From the NCBI GenBank assembly GCA_035651755.1, contig DASRFA010000016.1, positions 57,111-121,110 of the forward strand: a DNA stretch of 64,000 nucleotides, written 5' to 3'. How positions within the stretch are numbered: the stretch's first letter is position 1; each line of letters opens with the position of its first letter. The notes under the pieces were generated by a model. The model was given only the letters and a program-made list of their open reading frames with translations. It was not told the origin of the DNA and ran no database searches. Below, piece by piece: positions 1-8,358 of this stretch. A program made the position numbers and the translations under genes. This DNA is from DASRFA01 sp035651755 (GTDB lineage Bacteria; Desulfobacterota; Binatia; UBA12015).

Positions 1-11
1 GTCGAGCGCGA

Positions 12-1145
12 TCACGAGCGGTTCGTCGTGAAGCCGCGGCCGGCGCCCAGCACGGCGATCGGGCCCTTCAGGTCCTCCTGCCAGAGGAGCGATTCCATCG
101 CGATGTGGAGCGGGCTGTCCTGGATGGTCAGCTCGTAGACCGTCTCGCCGTGCGAGGCGTGGTTGTGCACGGCCCAGCCCGGGGCGGAGAGCATGAGGTC
201 GCCCGCCTTCCACTCGAGGATGCGACCGTCGACCGTGCTCCGGCCGCTCCCGGCGAAGTAGTAGTTGATGGCGGCGGCGGCGTGGCGGTGCGGCCGATCC
301 ACGATGCCGGGCGGGCGCACGCACATGGTCGCGAAGAAGCTCGGCGTCGTGCCGTTCGTGCGGCCGGTCGCGGGATTGTAGAGGAGGTACAGGCGGCGCC
401 CGACGTAGCGCTCGCCCAGCGACTGCAGCTCGTCGAGGTGGTGCTTGACGGCGCGCCATGGGAAGTGGAGCGGTCGCGACGCGACCGCGACCGGATCGAT
501 GAGCCGCTCGTACGGCATGAGGTACGCGCCGGCCTCGTCGAGCGGGAACACGCCCGGCGGAAGTCCCGCGGGCGGCGCGACGGCCGACTCGTCCGGCTCG
601 CCCGCCTCGCTTGCATCGCTCACGTCGCGCGCGAGCGCGGCCGCGACGTCGTCCCCGCTCTCGACCATGTGGACGGCGAGCTTCTCGAGGAGCGGCGCGT
701 TGCTGTAGGCGAGCAGGACCTGCAGCTCCGTCCCGTCGTTGCGATGCACGTAGGCGGCCATCGCGGGGACGTTCCAGACGTCGAAGCGCTCGAAGCCGAT
801 GCGGCGGCCGCGGACCGTCGCCTCGCCGCGCCCCGCGATGCAGAAGCTCACGCGCGTCGAGCTGTGGCGCACGGGCGCCGTCGCCTCGCCGGGCTTCAGG
901 ACCTCGAGCGCGACCCGGATCCCGGGCGCGAGGCCGGGCGTCGCCGGGTCGGCGGACGGATGCACGACGAGCGACACGCGCCGTCCGTCGGGCGGCCGCG
1001 GCATCGCGGCGAGGCGCGCGACCTCGGCGTCGATCTCCTCCTTCGGCACGACCAGCGCCGGCCACGCGGGCGCCGGGCGCCCGGGCGCGACGCCGCTCGC
1101 GTCCACGAAGCGCGCGCGGCCTCCGCGCGACGTCGGATCGCTCAT
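12..1145 (-). CDS. Gentisate 1,2-dioxygenase-like bicupin protein
   Basis: 377-residue two-cupin protein. The N-terminal cupin (about residues 75-150) carries a 'VRHSSTRVSFCIAGRGEA' strand pattern. The C-terminal cupin (about 270-350) has PHRHAAAAINYYFAG and VHNHASHGETVYEL, the His-rich metal-binding strands of gentisate or salicylate dioxygenase-type ring-cleaving enzymes. I infer an Fe(II) aromatic ring-cleavage dioxygenase, cytoplasmic; the substrate cannot be told from sequence. The start at 1145 is chosen because its ATG overlaps the stop of the upstream gene as ATGA, indicating translational coupling; a much longer open frame upstream is antisense-type read-through of G+C-rich DNA. It is the last gene of a Rieske ferredoxin / cyclodeaminase-like / bicupin operon. 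It could instead be a non-ring-cleaving cupin. Confidence 0.85.
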   Translation of the reverse strand: MSDPTSRGGRARFVDASGVAPGRPAPAWPALVVPKEEIDAEVARLAAMPRPPDGRRVSLVVHPSADPATPGLAPGIRVALEVLKPGEATAPVRHSSTRVSFCIAGRGEATVRGRRIGFERFDVWNVPAMAAYVHRNDGTELQVLLAYSNAPLLEKLAVHMVESGDDVAAALARDVSDASEAGEPDESAVAPPAGLPPGVFPLDEAGAYLMPYERLIDPVAVASRPLHFPWRAVKHHLDELQSLGERYVGRRLYLLYNPATGRTNGTTPSFFATMCVRPPGIVDRPHRHAAAAINYYFAGSGRSTVDGRILEWKAGDLMLSAPGWAVHNHASHGETVYELTIQDSPLHIAMESLLWQEDLKGPIAVLGAGRGFTTNRS

Positions 1146-2209
1146 GCCTCGCCTCCCGGTCCTGCGTGCCGCTTGGCGGGGGTCGTCGTCAAGAGCCTCG
1201 GAGCGGCGCGCTCGGGTGGATCGATCGGGCGGCCCACGCCGCGCGCCCGCGCGCGCTCGAGCACGGCCGCTCCGAGCGCGACGTCCGAGAGACCCATCCC
1301 CATCGCCTTGAAGAGCGTCAGGTCGGCGTCGGCGGGTCGCGCCGCGCGCCCGGCGACGAGCTCGCTGAGTGCGACCGGCACGCCGATCGTCGCCCCCTCG
1401 CGCGCGCCGGCAGCGTCCCAGCCGTAGGCCTCCCGGAACTCGCGCGAGAGCCGCCGCACCTGCGACGGGGAATCCGCGACCGCCAGCGCGACCCGCGGGA
1501 ACACGTCGCGCGCGATCTCGGCGCGGTCGGGCGCGATCGCCCCGACGGCGTTCACGTGTGCGCCCCGCGCGAGGAGCGCGCTCTCGAGGAAGGGCGCGCG
1601 CGCCCGCGTGACGACCGTCACGACCGGCGCGTCCGCGGTGCACTCGCGCAGCGACGGCGCAGCGCGCGCCGGGATGCGGAGCTCGCGATCGATGCGCTCG
1701 GCGAAAGCCTCGCGGTGCGCCGCCGTCGGGCTGTGGATGCGCACGCGCCGGAGCGGGCGCGCCGCCGCGACCGCCGCGACCTGCGCGAGCGCCTGCTTTC
1801 CCGAGCCGACGATCGCGAGCTCGTCCGCGCCCGGGTCGGCGAGGAGGCGCGTCGCGAGCGCCGAGATCCCGCTCGTCCGGAGCTGCCCGAGCGCGAACGC
1901 CTCGATCACCGCCTGCAGGCGGCCGTCGCTCGCGCGCCAGAGGACGAGGAGCGGGTTCGCGCCGCCCGCGGTGTGCGCCCAGGTCTTCGTTCCCGCGAGG
2001 CCGCCCCCGGTCGCGAGCCCGTCGGCGACGACGGCGCCGAGCGCGTGGAGATCGCCGCCGGCGAAGCTCGTGTGCGTCTTCTCGAGGTGGGAGACGTCGC
2101 CGCGCCCCTCGGCCGCGAGCGCGCGCTCGAGCGCGGCGATCGCGTCCGCGAGGTCGATGAGCGCCACGACCTCCGCCTCGCGGATCCAGAGCGCGGCGCG
2201 GTCGCTCAT
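1142..2209 (-). CDS. Ornithine cyclodeaminase / mu-crystallin family protein
   Basis: 355 residues, the usual length of the ornithine cyclodeaminase/mu-crystallin family. The nucleotide-binding motif reads LAIVGSGKQALAQ (GxGxxA) near residue 135, preceded by the family GTKTWAHTAGG substrate-loop segment. Members are NAD(P)-dependent: ornithine to proline, or reduction of ketimines, alanine dehydrogenation, or L-2,3-diaminopropionate chemistry. Start and stop are both in ATGA overlaps (2206-2209 and 1142-1145) with the neighbouring Rieske and cupin genes, so the three are one transcription unit. The pairing with a Rieske ferredoxin and an aromatic dioxygenase-like cupin suggests a nitrogen-containing aromatic or imine substrate rather than ornithine; this is inference. 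Confidence 0.87.
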   Translation of the reverse strand: MSDRAALWIREAEVVALIDLADAIAALERALAAEGRGDVSHLEKTHTSFAGGDLHALGAVVADGLATGGGLAGTKTWAHTAGGANPLLVLWRASDGRLQAVIEAFALGQLRTSGISALATRLLADPGADELAIVGSGKQALAQVAAVAAARPLRRVRIHSPTAAHREAFAERIDRELRIPARAAPSLRECTADAPVVTVVTRARAPFLESALLARGAHVNAVGAIAPDRAEIARDVFPRVALAVADSPSQVRRLSREFREAYGWDAAGAREGATIGVPVALSELVAGRAARPADADLTLFKAMGMGLSDVALGAAVLERARARGVGRPIDPPERAAPRLLTTTPAKRHAGPGGEA

Positions 2210-2559
2210 CGCGTCCCGCCGCGCCCGGGATCCGAGGCGCGGATCTGCACCCAGATCGCGCCTTCGGCGACGCGGACCGGGTACACCGCGAGCGGCTCCG
2301 TCGCCGGAGGCGCGAGGACGCGTCCGGTCGGCACGTGGAAGCACGCCTGGTGGAGCGGGCACTCGATCGACTCGCCGTCCAGGTAACCCTCGCTGAGCGA
2401 CGCCTGCGCGTGCGTGCAGGTGTCGGCGGTCGCGTACACGGTGCCGTCCGCGTCGTAGAGCGCGATCGCGAGGCGGCCGATCTCGACCCGCAGCGCCCCG
2501 CCCGCCGGCAGCGTGGAGCGATCCGCGGCCCGGTGCCATCCGTCGGAGGAAACGCCCAT
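2206..2559 (-). CDS. Rieske [2Fe-2S] ferredoxin
   Basis: 117-residue protein with one Rieske domain: CTHAQ (Cys-x-His, about residue 55) and, after the usual gap of about 20 residues, CPLHQACF (Cys-x2-His). These ligate the 2Fe-2S cluster. Size and lack of any other domain fit the stand-alone ferredoxin component of three-component non-heme iron dioxygenases (NdoA/BphF type). No oxygenase alpha subunit or reductase is visible downstream in the operon; they may lie elsewhere. First gene of the three-gene operon; the ATG at 2559 gives the expected short N-terminus, and the reading frame upstream of it has no Rieske-like sequence. Confidence 0.9.
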   Translation of the reverse strand: MGVSSDGWHRAADRSTLPAGGALRVEIGRLAIALYDADGTVYATADTCTHAQASLSEGYLDGESIECPLHQACFHVPTGRVLAPPATEPLAVYPVRVAEGAIWVQIRASDPGRGGTR

Positions 2560-2652
2560 CGCTCGAGCGTGTGACGCGGCCTGCGCGAACGCAAGCCGGA
2601 GTCGGAAAGCGATCGTTTCGGCGTTCGCGCACCGCTGGTATGAGAGGTCGCC

Positions 2653-5448
2653 GTGACGCGCGTCCGCCTCGCGACCCGGCTCGCCATTCTGCTCGTCGCG
2701 CTGGCGACGGCCGACGGCGCGCGCGCGGCGCAGGTGCGGGTGTTCGCGGTGGGGCAGAAGCAGCGCCTGGAGGACGCCCTCACGATCGAGCGCTTCCGCG
2801 CGAAGATGTTCGCGCTCGTCGACGCCGCGCGCCGCTCGCCGGGCCTCGTGCAGGACGGCGTCGACGACGTCGCGAGCCACGTGCGCCCGCGCGACCCGGC
2901 CGCACCGGCGCTCGCGGTCGTCCACTTCCCCGAGGACACGGGCCTCGTCGCCGGTCTCGTCGGGACGCGCGGCGCCCCGGCGCGCGCCGTCGCGACGTCG
3001 GCCGAGGCCTTCCTGACGCTCCTCGGCTCGTACGGCGACGTGGTCGCGTACTACGACGAGACCTTCCCGGCGCTCGCGAGCCAGCCGCTCCGCGGGCTCG
3101 TCATCGCGCTCACCGACGTCCTCTACCGCGCCGTGTACGAGACGTTCCGCGACATCGCGCGCGAGTACGGCGTCTACGTGAGCGTCTCGCTGAATGCGGC
3201 GCCGGCACGCCGGGTCGACGCGAGCGAGGACGCCGAGCTCGTCGAGCGGCTGCGCGATCCCGACGAGCCCGGCCGCGACTACGCCTACGTCGCGACGTCG
3301 GACCTGCCGCACAACCTCGTGTGGCTCTTCGACCCGTCGGGCGAGGTGCTCGTGCCGCTTCCGGGAGGTGCGCTCGCGCGTTCCCCGAGCACGACCGGCG
3401 GCGAGATCCAGGCGAGCGCCTGGAAGTCCTACTTGACGCCGATCGAGCAGGCGCTCGACAAGCCGGGCGGCGGCCTGAGCCTCGCCGCGGGGCCGGTGCG
3501 CGACCTCGACGTGCTGGACACGCCGGTCGGCGCGATCGGCGTCGTGATCTCGAAGGACGCGTGGATGCCCGACGTGAACGAGCGCTTCGACGCGAAGGGC
3601 GCGAACTTCACGCTCCAGTCGGAGGCGTTCAGCGAGTGGGCGTACGCAGACGTCCCGTGGCAGCCCGACGTCTTCCGGGAGAGCGGCTTCGCGAACCTGC
3701 AGACGCACGCCGGGTTCCTCTTCGACGTCGCGCCCAGCATGACGGGCAACCTCTTCGACGTGACGTTCGACGGCCAGAGCGCGATCCTCGAGAAGAGGCG
3801 CGACAAGCGCGCGCGCGCGCCCGGCGAGCCCGGCGGCTGGATCGGGCAGCTCCCGTCGACCGGGTTCGTCGCGGTCGCGCCCTGGATCGTCGCCGATCCG
3901 ACCGAGGCCGGCGGCCGGTCGCGCGGATCGCTCGCGCGCCGCCGGCGTGCGCTCGCCGACGCGGGGGCGCGCCTTGTGCCCGGCTCGGGCGTCGCCTGCC
4001 CCACCCCGCTCGCCGCCGGCTCGTGCGAGAACGGGTATCGCGAGTCGATCGTCTTCGCCGACCTCGACGTCCCGCCCAGCCCGTACGCATCCGGCTCGGC
4101 CCGCGGGCCGGATGCGGAGGCGCATCCGATCGATCGCGGCACCGCGCCGACGCGCTTCGGCGCCAGCACCCGCGTCGCGCCCGGCGGCCCCGGGCGCCAG
4201 CGCCATCCGCGCATCGCCGCCGACGGCAGCCTGGTCGCCGTCGTCTGGGACGACACGCGCGGCGATACGATCCCGCGCATCTGGCTCGCGGTCTCACGCG
4301 ACGGGGGCGCGAGCTTCGACGACCCCGTCAAGGCGTCCAGCGACCCGGCGCCCGACGCCGCCGCGATGCTGCCCGACGTCGCCGTGCACGGCTCCGAGAT
4401 CTCGGTCGTCTGGCAGTCGTTCGAGATCGGCTTCCAGGACGACGCGGGCGCGATCCGCTTCGCACGCTTCGACGATCGCGGCCGGAAGCTGAGCGCCGGC
4501 CGCGACGTACGCGTCGACGACGGCGCGACCGCGCCGGGAGCGGCGCACGTCGGGCGCTGGCATCCCGCGATCGCGGCGCTGCCATCGGGAGTCCCGGTCG
4601 TCGCGTGGATCGACGAGCGCGATCGCGGGCCGGACGGCGTCCTCCTCGAGCACGTCTACGCGGCGCGCGGGATCGACGACGGCGACGGCGTCGCGCGCTT
4701 CGCGCCGTCGGTGCGCGTCGACGCGGGCGCGCCGACGCGGCTCGCCGAGAGCCACGACAACAAGTGGGCGCCCGCGATCGCGGTCGACGGCGACGGCACC
4801 GTGCACGTCGCCTGGGCGGACTTCCGCGACTACAACTGGGACGTCTACGCGGCCCGCTCGACCGACGGCGGCGCCTCCTTCGGCGCGAACCTGCGCGTGA
4901 ACGGCTTCCCCGACTTCGAGCGCATCTGCGACGCGCCGCGCTTCGCGGCGGGGGCGGCAGGCCGGGCGACGCTCGCCTGGACGGACGTCCGCGCGCGCGA
5001 GCCCGACACGAACGTGTTCCTCGCGGAAACGCGCGACGGCGGCGCCTCGTGGTCGGCCGATCGCCCGATCGACGCGTCGTCGCGGACGCTCGATCCCGAC
5101 GAGGACGTGCCGAGCGACCAGAGCCACGTCGCGCTCGCCGCGCGGGGCGGCCGGACGTTCGCGGTCTGGCAGGACGATCGCGAGGGCAACAACGACGTCG
5201 TGTTCGCCGAGGTCGACACGGCCGCCGCCACGCCGGCCGGTCGCATCGAGCGCGTCGACGACAGCGGCTCGGGCCCGAGCAACCAGTACCGGCCGCAGCT
5301 CGCCATCGCCGGCACGGGCGTCGGAGCGCGCTGCATCATCGTGTGGGAAGACGACCGCGAAGGCCGCCTGCGGATCTATCGCGCTTCCGCCCCGTGCGCG
5401 CCGGCGAACGCTCGCCGGCTGCCGTCGCTCGCGCGCTCGCCCGGCTGA
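2653..5448 (+). CDS. Exported nitrilase-like / BNR-repeat fusion protein
   Basis: 931 residues starting at GTG 2653 behind GAGAGG. Residues 1-26 are a Sec signal peptide (hydrophobic stretch ending ADGARA-A). Residues about 27-390 resemble carbon-nitrogen hydrolases: VVHFPED gives the Glu (E94) and SAWKSYLTPIE gives the Lys (K258), but the nucleophile motif GVxICxDxxxP reads GVVISKDAWMP, so the Cys is replaced by Ser300. Residues about 490-920 hold at least six BNR/Asp-box-like beta-propeller blades (repeated AVVWDDTRGD, SRDGGASFDD, AVWQDDREGN patterns) of sialidase type. An exported protein with a probably altered or dead nitrilase domain and a glycan- or polymer-binding propeller; function unknown. 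The nitrilase assignment is mine from the motif spacing. Confidence 0.85.
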   Translation: MTRVRLATRLAILLVALATADGARAAQVRVFAVGQKQRLEDALTIERFRAKMFALVDAARRSPGLVQDGVDDVASHVRPRDPAAPALAVVHFPEDTGLVAGLVGTRGAPARAVATSAEAFLTLLGSYGDVVAYYDETFPALASQPLRGLVIALTDVLYRAVYETFRDIAREYGVYVSVSLNAAPARRVDASEDAELVERLRDPDEPGRDYAYVATSDLPHNLVWLFDPSGEVLVPLPGGALARSPSTTGGEIQASAWKSYLTPIEQALDKPGGGLSLAAGPVRDLDVLDTPVGAIGVVISKDAWMPDVNERFDAKGANFTLQSEAFSEWAYADVPWQPDVFRESGFANLQTHAGFLFDVAPSMTGNLFDVTFDGQSAILEKRRDKRARAPGEPGGWIGQLPSTGFVAVAPWIVADPTEAGGRSRGSLARRRRALADAGARLVPGSGVACPTPLAAGSCENGYRESIVFADLDVPPSPYASGSARGPDAEAHPIDRGTAPTRFGASTRVAPGGPGRQRHPRIAADGSLVAVVWDDTRGDTIPRIWLAVSRDGGASFDDPVKASSDPAPDAAAMLPDVAVHGSEISVVWQSFEIGFQDDAGAIRFARFDDRGRKLSAGRDVRVDDGATAPGAAHVGRWHPAIAALPSGVPVVAWIDERDRGPDGVLLEHVYAARGIDDGDGVARFAPSVRVDAGAPTRLAESHDNKWAPAIAVDGDGTVHVAWADFRDYNWDVYAARSTDGGASFGANLRVNGFPDFERICDAPRFAAGAAGRATLAWTDVRAREPDTNVFLAETRDGGASWSADRPIDASSRTLDPDEDVPSDQSHVALAARGGRTFAVWQDDREGNNDVVFAEVDTAAATPAGRIERVDDSGSGPSNQYRPQLAIAGTGVGARCIIVWEDDREGRLRIYRASAPCAPANARRLPSLARSPG

Positions 5449-5501
5449 ACGCGCGATCGAGCGCGTCGACGCCCGGCCGGCCCCGGGTCGGCGCGGCGAT
5501 C

Positions 5502-5519
5502 GTGACAGTTGCGTGACAA
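5502..5519 (-). promoter_or_regulatory. Pho-box-like direct repeat upstream of a phosphoesterase gene
   Basis: Read on the minus strand the site is TTGTCAC-GCAA-CTGTCAC: two 7-mers spaced by 4 bases, the 7-4-7 architecture of the enterobacterial Pho box (CTGTCAY-N4-CTGTCAY). It lies 30 bases before the start of the phosphoesterase gene at 5550, with GATAGT (5534-5539) as a possible -10. Its orientation is opposite to the gene, which is unusual for PhoB sites, so the call is tentative. Confidence 0.35.
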
Positions 5520-5549
5520 CGAGCGCAGAGTCGGATAGTCGCGGCCGCC

Positions 5550-6890
5550 ATGAAGAGATCACGCTCGCCGCGCCCACCTGTGCGCGCCTTCTCTGCGTCG
5601 GCTCTCCGAATCCTCCTCGCCGGGCTCGCCGCGAGCCTGCTCGCCGCCTGCAGCGACGCCGGCGGCAACGGGTCGGCGACCAGCTCGAACATCCGCCACC
5701 TGGTCGTCCTCGTGCAGGAGAACATCAGCTTCGACGCGTACCTCGGGACGTACTGCGAGGCGCCGACGGGATCGCAGCCGTCGTGCAACGACGGCCCGGC
5801 CTGCTGCGAGCGCGGCCCGGCGGCCGACCCCGGGACCGGCATCTCGCCGCTCCTCCTCGACGACGCCGAGCACGGCGCCTACGACCCGATCCACTTCTCG
5901 GTCTGCTTCGTCTCGGAGATCAACGGCGGCCGCATGGACCGCTTCGTCGCCGGCGCGACCTGCGGATCGGATCCGCGGAACTTCGCGTACTCGGACGAGG
6001 CGACCGTCGGCTACTACCGGGACCTGGCGCGCCGGTACGCGACCGCCGATCGCTGGTTCCAGCCGATCGTGGGAGCGAGCTCGGCGAACGACATGTACCT
6101 GGCGCGCGCGAACTTCGTCTTCGAGGACAACTCGTTCGTGCCGGCGGACGCGATCGGGTCGCGCTGCTCCCTCAACAAGAACACGTCGAGCTACACCGAC
6201 CCGACCATCGGCGACCTGCTCGCCGACGCGGGCGTCGACTGGTCGTTCTACATCGAGGGCTACCAGACGATGGCGGACTACAACTCGCGCGACGAGTGTC
6301 CGCCGCCCGACCCGGCGTGCCCGACGAACATCCCGGTCTATCCCTGCGTCTACGACCCGAGCGACATCCCGTTCCAGTACTACCCGCGCTTCCGCGACAA
6401 CCCGACGTTCATGAAGGACTACTCGCAGTTCGCCGCGGACATCGACGCCGGAAACCTGCCGCCGGTTACCTTCGTGAAGGCGATCGGCTTCCGGACGGAG
6501 CACCCGGGTTACGGCCTCACGATCTCCGACGGCGTCGCCTTCACGTCGACCCTCGTCGACCGCATCCTCTCGTCGCGCTACGCCGACGACACCCTGATCC
6601 TGATCACGTACGACGAGGACGGCGGCTACTTCGATCACGTCGCGCCGCCCCCGACGAGCCCGGTCGACGGCAAGCAGTACGGCCCGCGCGTCCCGACGTT
6701 CGCCGTCGGCCGCTTCGCCCGCTCGAACTACGTCTCGCACGTCGAGATGGAGCACTCCTCGATCGTCAAGTTCATCGAGTGGAACTGGCTCCACGGCGCG
6801 ACCGGCCAGCTCGGCACGCGCGACGCGGTGGTGAACAACATCGGGAGCCTGCTCGATCCGGCGGAGACCGGGACGGCGGTTCCGGAGTGA
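5550..6890 (+). CDS. Phosphoesterase family lipoprotein (phospholipase C / AcpA type)
   Basis: 446 residues. The N-terminus has a basic region, a hydrophobic segment and a lipobox LLAAC near residue 33, so it is an exported lipoprotein. The body matches the phosphoesterase superfamily that holds bacterial phospholipase C and the acid phosphatase AcpA: IRHLVVLVQENISFDAYLG near the N-terminus (metal/nucleophile region), 'DRWFQPIVGASSANDMYLA' in the middle, TYDEDGGYFDHVAPP and VEMEHSSIVKFIE near the C-terminus. These are metal-binding hydrolases of phosphodiesters or phosphomonoesters. A Pho-box-like repeat just upstream fits phosphate-starvation control. Substrate specificity is not determined. 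Confidence 0.88.
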   Translation: MKRSRSPRPPVRAFSASALRILLAGLAASLLAACSDAGGNGSATSSNIRHLVVLVQENISFDAYLGTYCEAPTGSQPSCNDGPACCERGPAADPGTGISPLLLDDAEHGAYDPIHFSVCFVSEINGGRMDRFVAGATCGSDPRNFAYSDEATVGYYRDLARRYATADRWFQPIVGASSANDMYLARANFVFEDNSFVPADAIGSRCSLNKNTSSYTDPTIGDLLADAGVDWSFYIEGYQTMADYNSRDECPPPDPACPTNIPVYPCVYDPSDIPFQYYPRFRDNPTFMKDYSQFAADIDAGNLPPVTFVKAIGFRTEHPGYGLTISDGVAFTSTLVDRILSSRYADDTLILITYDEDGGYFDHVAPPPTSPVDGKQYGPRVPTFAVGRFARSNYVSHVEMEHSSIVKFIEWNWLHGATGQLGTRDAVVNNIGSLLDPAETGTAVPE

Positions 6891-7117
6891 CGTCGACTTC
6901 GTGAGCCGCGGAATCGGCGGCTCGATCGCGACGAGGCATGTCGTGGCCGTTGCGATCCCGTGACCGGTCGTCCTACAGGTTGGCGCACGGGTCCCAGGCA
7001 TCGCGGTCGGTGCGCGTGCCGTCGCGTCCGGTCCGCCGGCCAGCCCCATGCACGAGCGTCAATTGATTAGTTAAAACTTGATCTTGTCGACGGTGGATGC
7101 TGACCGGCCCTTTCAAG

Positions 7118-7780
7118 ATGGCACGCCACCAGCTTGCACTGGCGCTAACCGAACGCCCGCGCTGGGGCGGAGCGCGCCGCGACGCGGGTCGGAAAAGGCC
7201 TCCGGGAATACGCCCGAACGTCCCGCACCGGCCGCGCGTCGATCTGAATCGCCACAGCCCGGCGCTGGTCACGCTACGCGCGGGAGTCGACTGCCTGCGT
7301 CGACCTGCGGTCTTCGCCGCGCTTCGCGCGGAGCTCGCTTCGGTGGCGAGCCGCGACTTCAACGTCGCACATTTCAGCGTGCAATCGAATCACATCCATC
7401 TGCTCGTGGAGGCCGACGATCGCAAGGCCCTCTCGAGGGGGATGCATCTTCTCGCATTGAGACTGGCACGCGCGGTGAACCGGAGCCTCTGCCGACGCGG
7501 GCGCGTCTTCACCGATCGCGATCACTCGCGCGCGCTCCGGACGCCACGCGAGGCCCGCGTTGCGCTCGTGTACGTGCTGCGGAACGCGAGCAAACACGTC
7601 CCCGGCTTCCGCGACCTGGACCCTTGCTCGTCGGCGCCGTCGTTCGACGGCTGGTCGTGGACTGGCCGACTGGAGGGCGAAGGTCCGGTTGCGACGTCAT
7701 CCGCCCGGTGCTGGCTTTTGCGCGTAGGGTGGCGCCGATTCGGCCTGATCCGTCCCGACGAGGTGCCGCGAAACCCGTGA
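7118..7780 (+). CDS. REP-associated tyrosine transposase (RAYT, Y1_Tnp domain)
   Basis: 220 residues. The N-terminus (RWGGARRDAGRK, then VPHRPR) is the basic lead-in usual for RAYTs. The HUH motif is in FSVQSNHIHLLVE, and the catalytic Tyr is expected in LVYVLRNASKH. Such single-strand transposases are typically domesticated and mobilise REP palindromes. ATG 7118 gives the family-like N-terminus MARHQL; ATG 7097 in frame is an alternative. An A+T-rich patch (about 7058-7085) precedes it. The window also contains REP-like palindromes (17.1, 30.3, 37.7 and 63.8 kb), the likely partners; that link is inference. Confidence 0.85.
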   Translation: MARHQLALALTERPRWGGARRDAGRKRPPGIRPNVPHRPRVDLNRHSPALVTLRAGVDCLRRPAVFAALRAELASVASRDFNVAHFSVQSNHIHLLVEADDRKALSRGMHLLALRLARAVNRSLCRRGRVFTDRDHSRALRTPREARVALVYVLRNASKHVPGFRDLDPCSSAPSFDGWSWTGRLEGEGPVATSSARCWLLRVGWRRFGLIRPDEVPRNP

Positions 7781-7870
7781 GCGGCGGACGCGTGGACGTG
7801 ACAGTACGGTGTCGGTCGGAGGGACGTGTGGCTGAACGTGACGTTCAGGGATCGGTGGTGGAGCCGCTCG

Positions 7871-8335
7871 ATGGCTCAGGGTCACTTTCGCGATTCCACG
7901 CTGCTAATTGACGGGCTCGTGCGCCACGAAATGCTTCCGGGGAAGCAACGAGCGGAGACCCTCCGAACGATCGAAGAGATCGAGAGGCTAGGCGGCCAAC
8001 TCCCGAGCGCCCAAGAACTCTTCCGAAGACTCGACCTCAGCAAATTCTACGACACCATGTATCGACTGGCGTCGTGGTCGATTCACACGGCCCTGCCCAC
8101 GATCGATGAGAAGGTGATGTGGGCCGGTAACGATGCGATCGCCGGGTTTCGGTTCGGGCCGCACTTCGAGAAACACCCGACGACGCTCGGCTTGGCCACC
8201 GATGTTTTCGTCCGCTCGCTACGGGTCGCAGACAGCCTTCTCGGCCTCGGATTGGAGCCGCGACTTCGGACTCTTCAATACCGCCTCGAGACCATGGAAT
8301 CGGGGCGCGACGGCGGGCGCGACGACCCGCATTGA
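7871..8335 (+). CDS. Hypothetical protein, possibly a truncated DUF5677-like protein
   Basis: 154 residues from ATG 7871 behind GGAG (7860-7863); a GTG at 7826 is an in-frame alternative. Predicted mostly helical, with FYDTMYRLASWSIHTALPTID resembling the Ser/His region of DUF5677 proteins, which are normally longer (about 250-300 residues). It has lower G+C and less biased third codon positions than its neighbours. With a RAYT gene directly upstream, it could be the 3' part of a disrupted or transferred gene. Family match is weak; function unknown. Confidence 0.55.
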   Translation: MAQGHFRDSTLLIDGLVRHEMLPGKQRAETLRTIEEIERLGGQLPSAQELFRRLDLSKFYDTMYRLASWSIHTALPTIDEKVMWAGNDAIAGFRFGPHFEKHPTTLGLATDVFVRSLRVADSLLGLGLEPRLRTLQYRLETMESGRDGGRDDPH

Positions 8336-8358
8336 GCGCCGCGACATCCTCGTCCCGG

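Noticed and set aside
1142..4206. Very long open frames (up to about 1000 codons) on the strand opposite to, or in other frames of, real genes throughout the window
   Set aside because: They are Arg/Ala/Pro-rich, lack any domain, and overlap genes with clear families. High G+C content removes stop codons.
6973..7362. Open frame on the minus strand, opposite the start of the RAYT gene
   Set aside because: It overlaps the RAYT N-terminus, has no recognisable domain or start signal, and its composition fits shadow frames.
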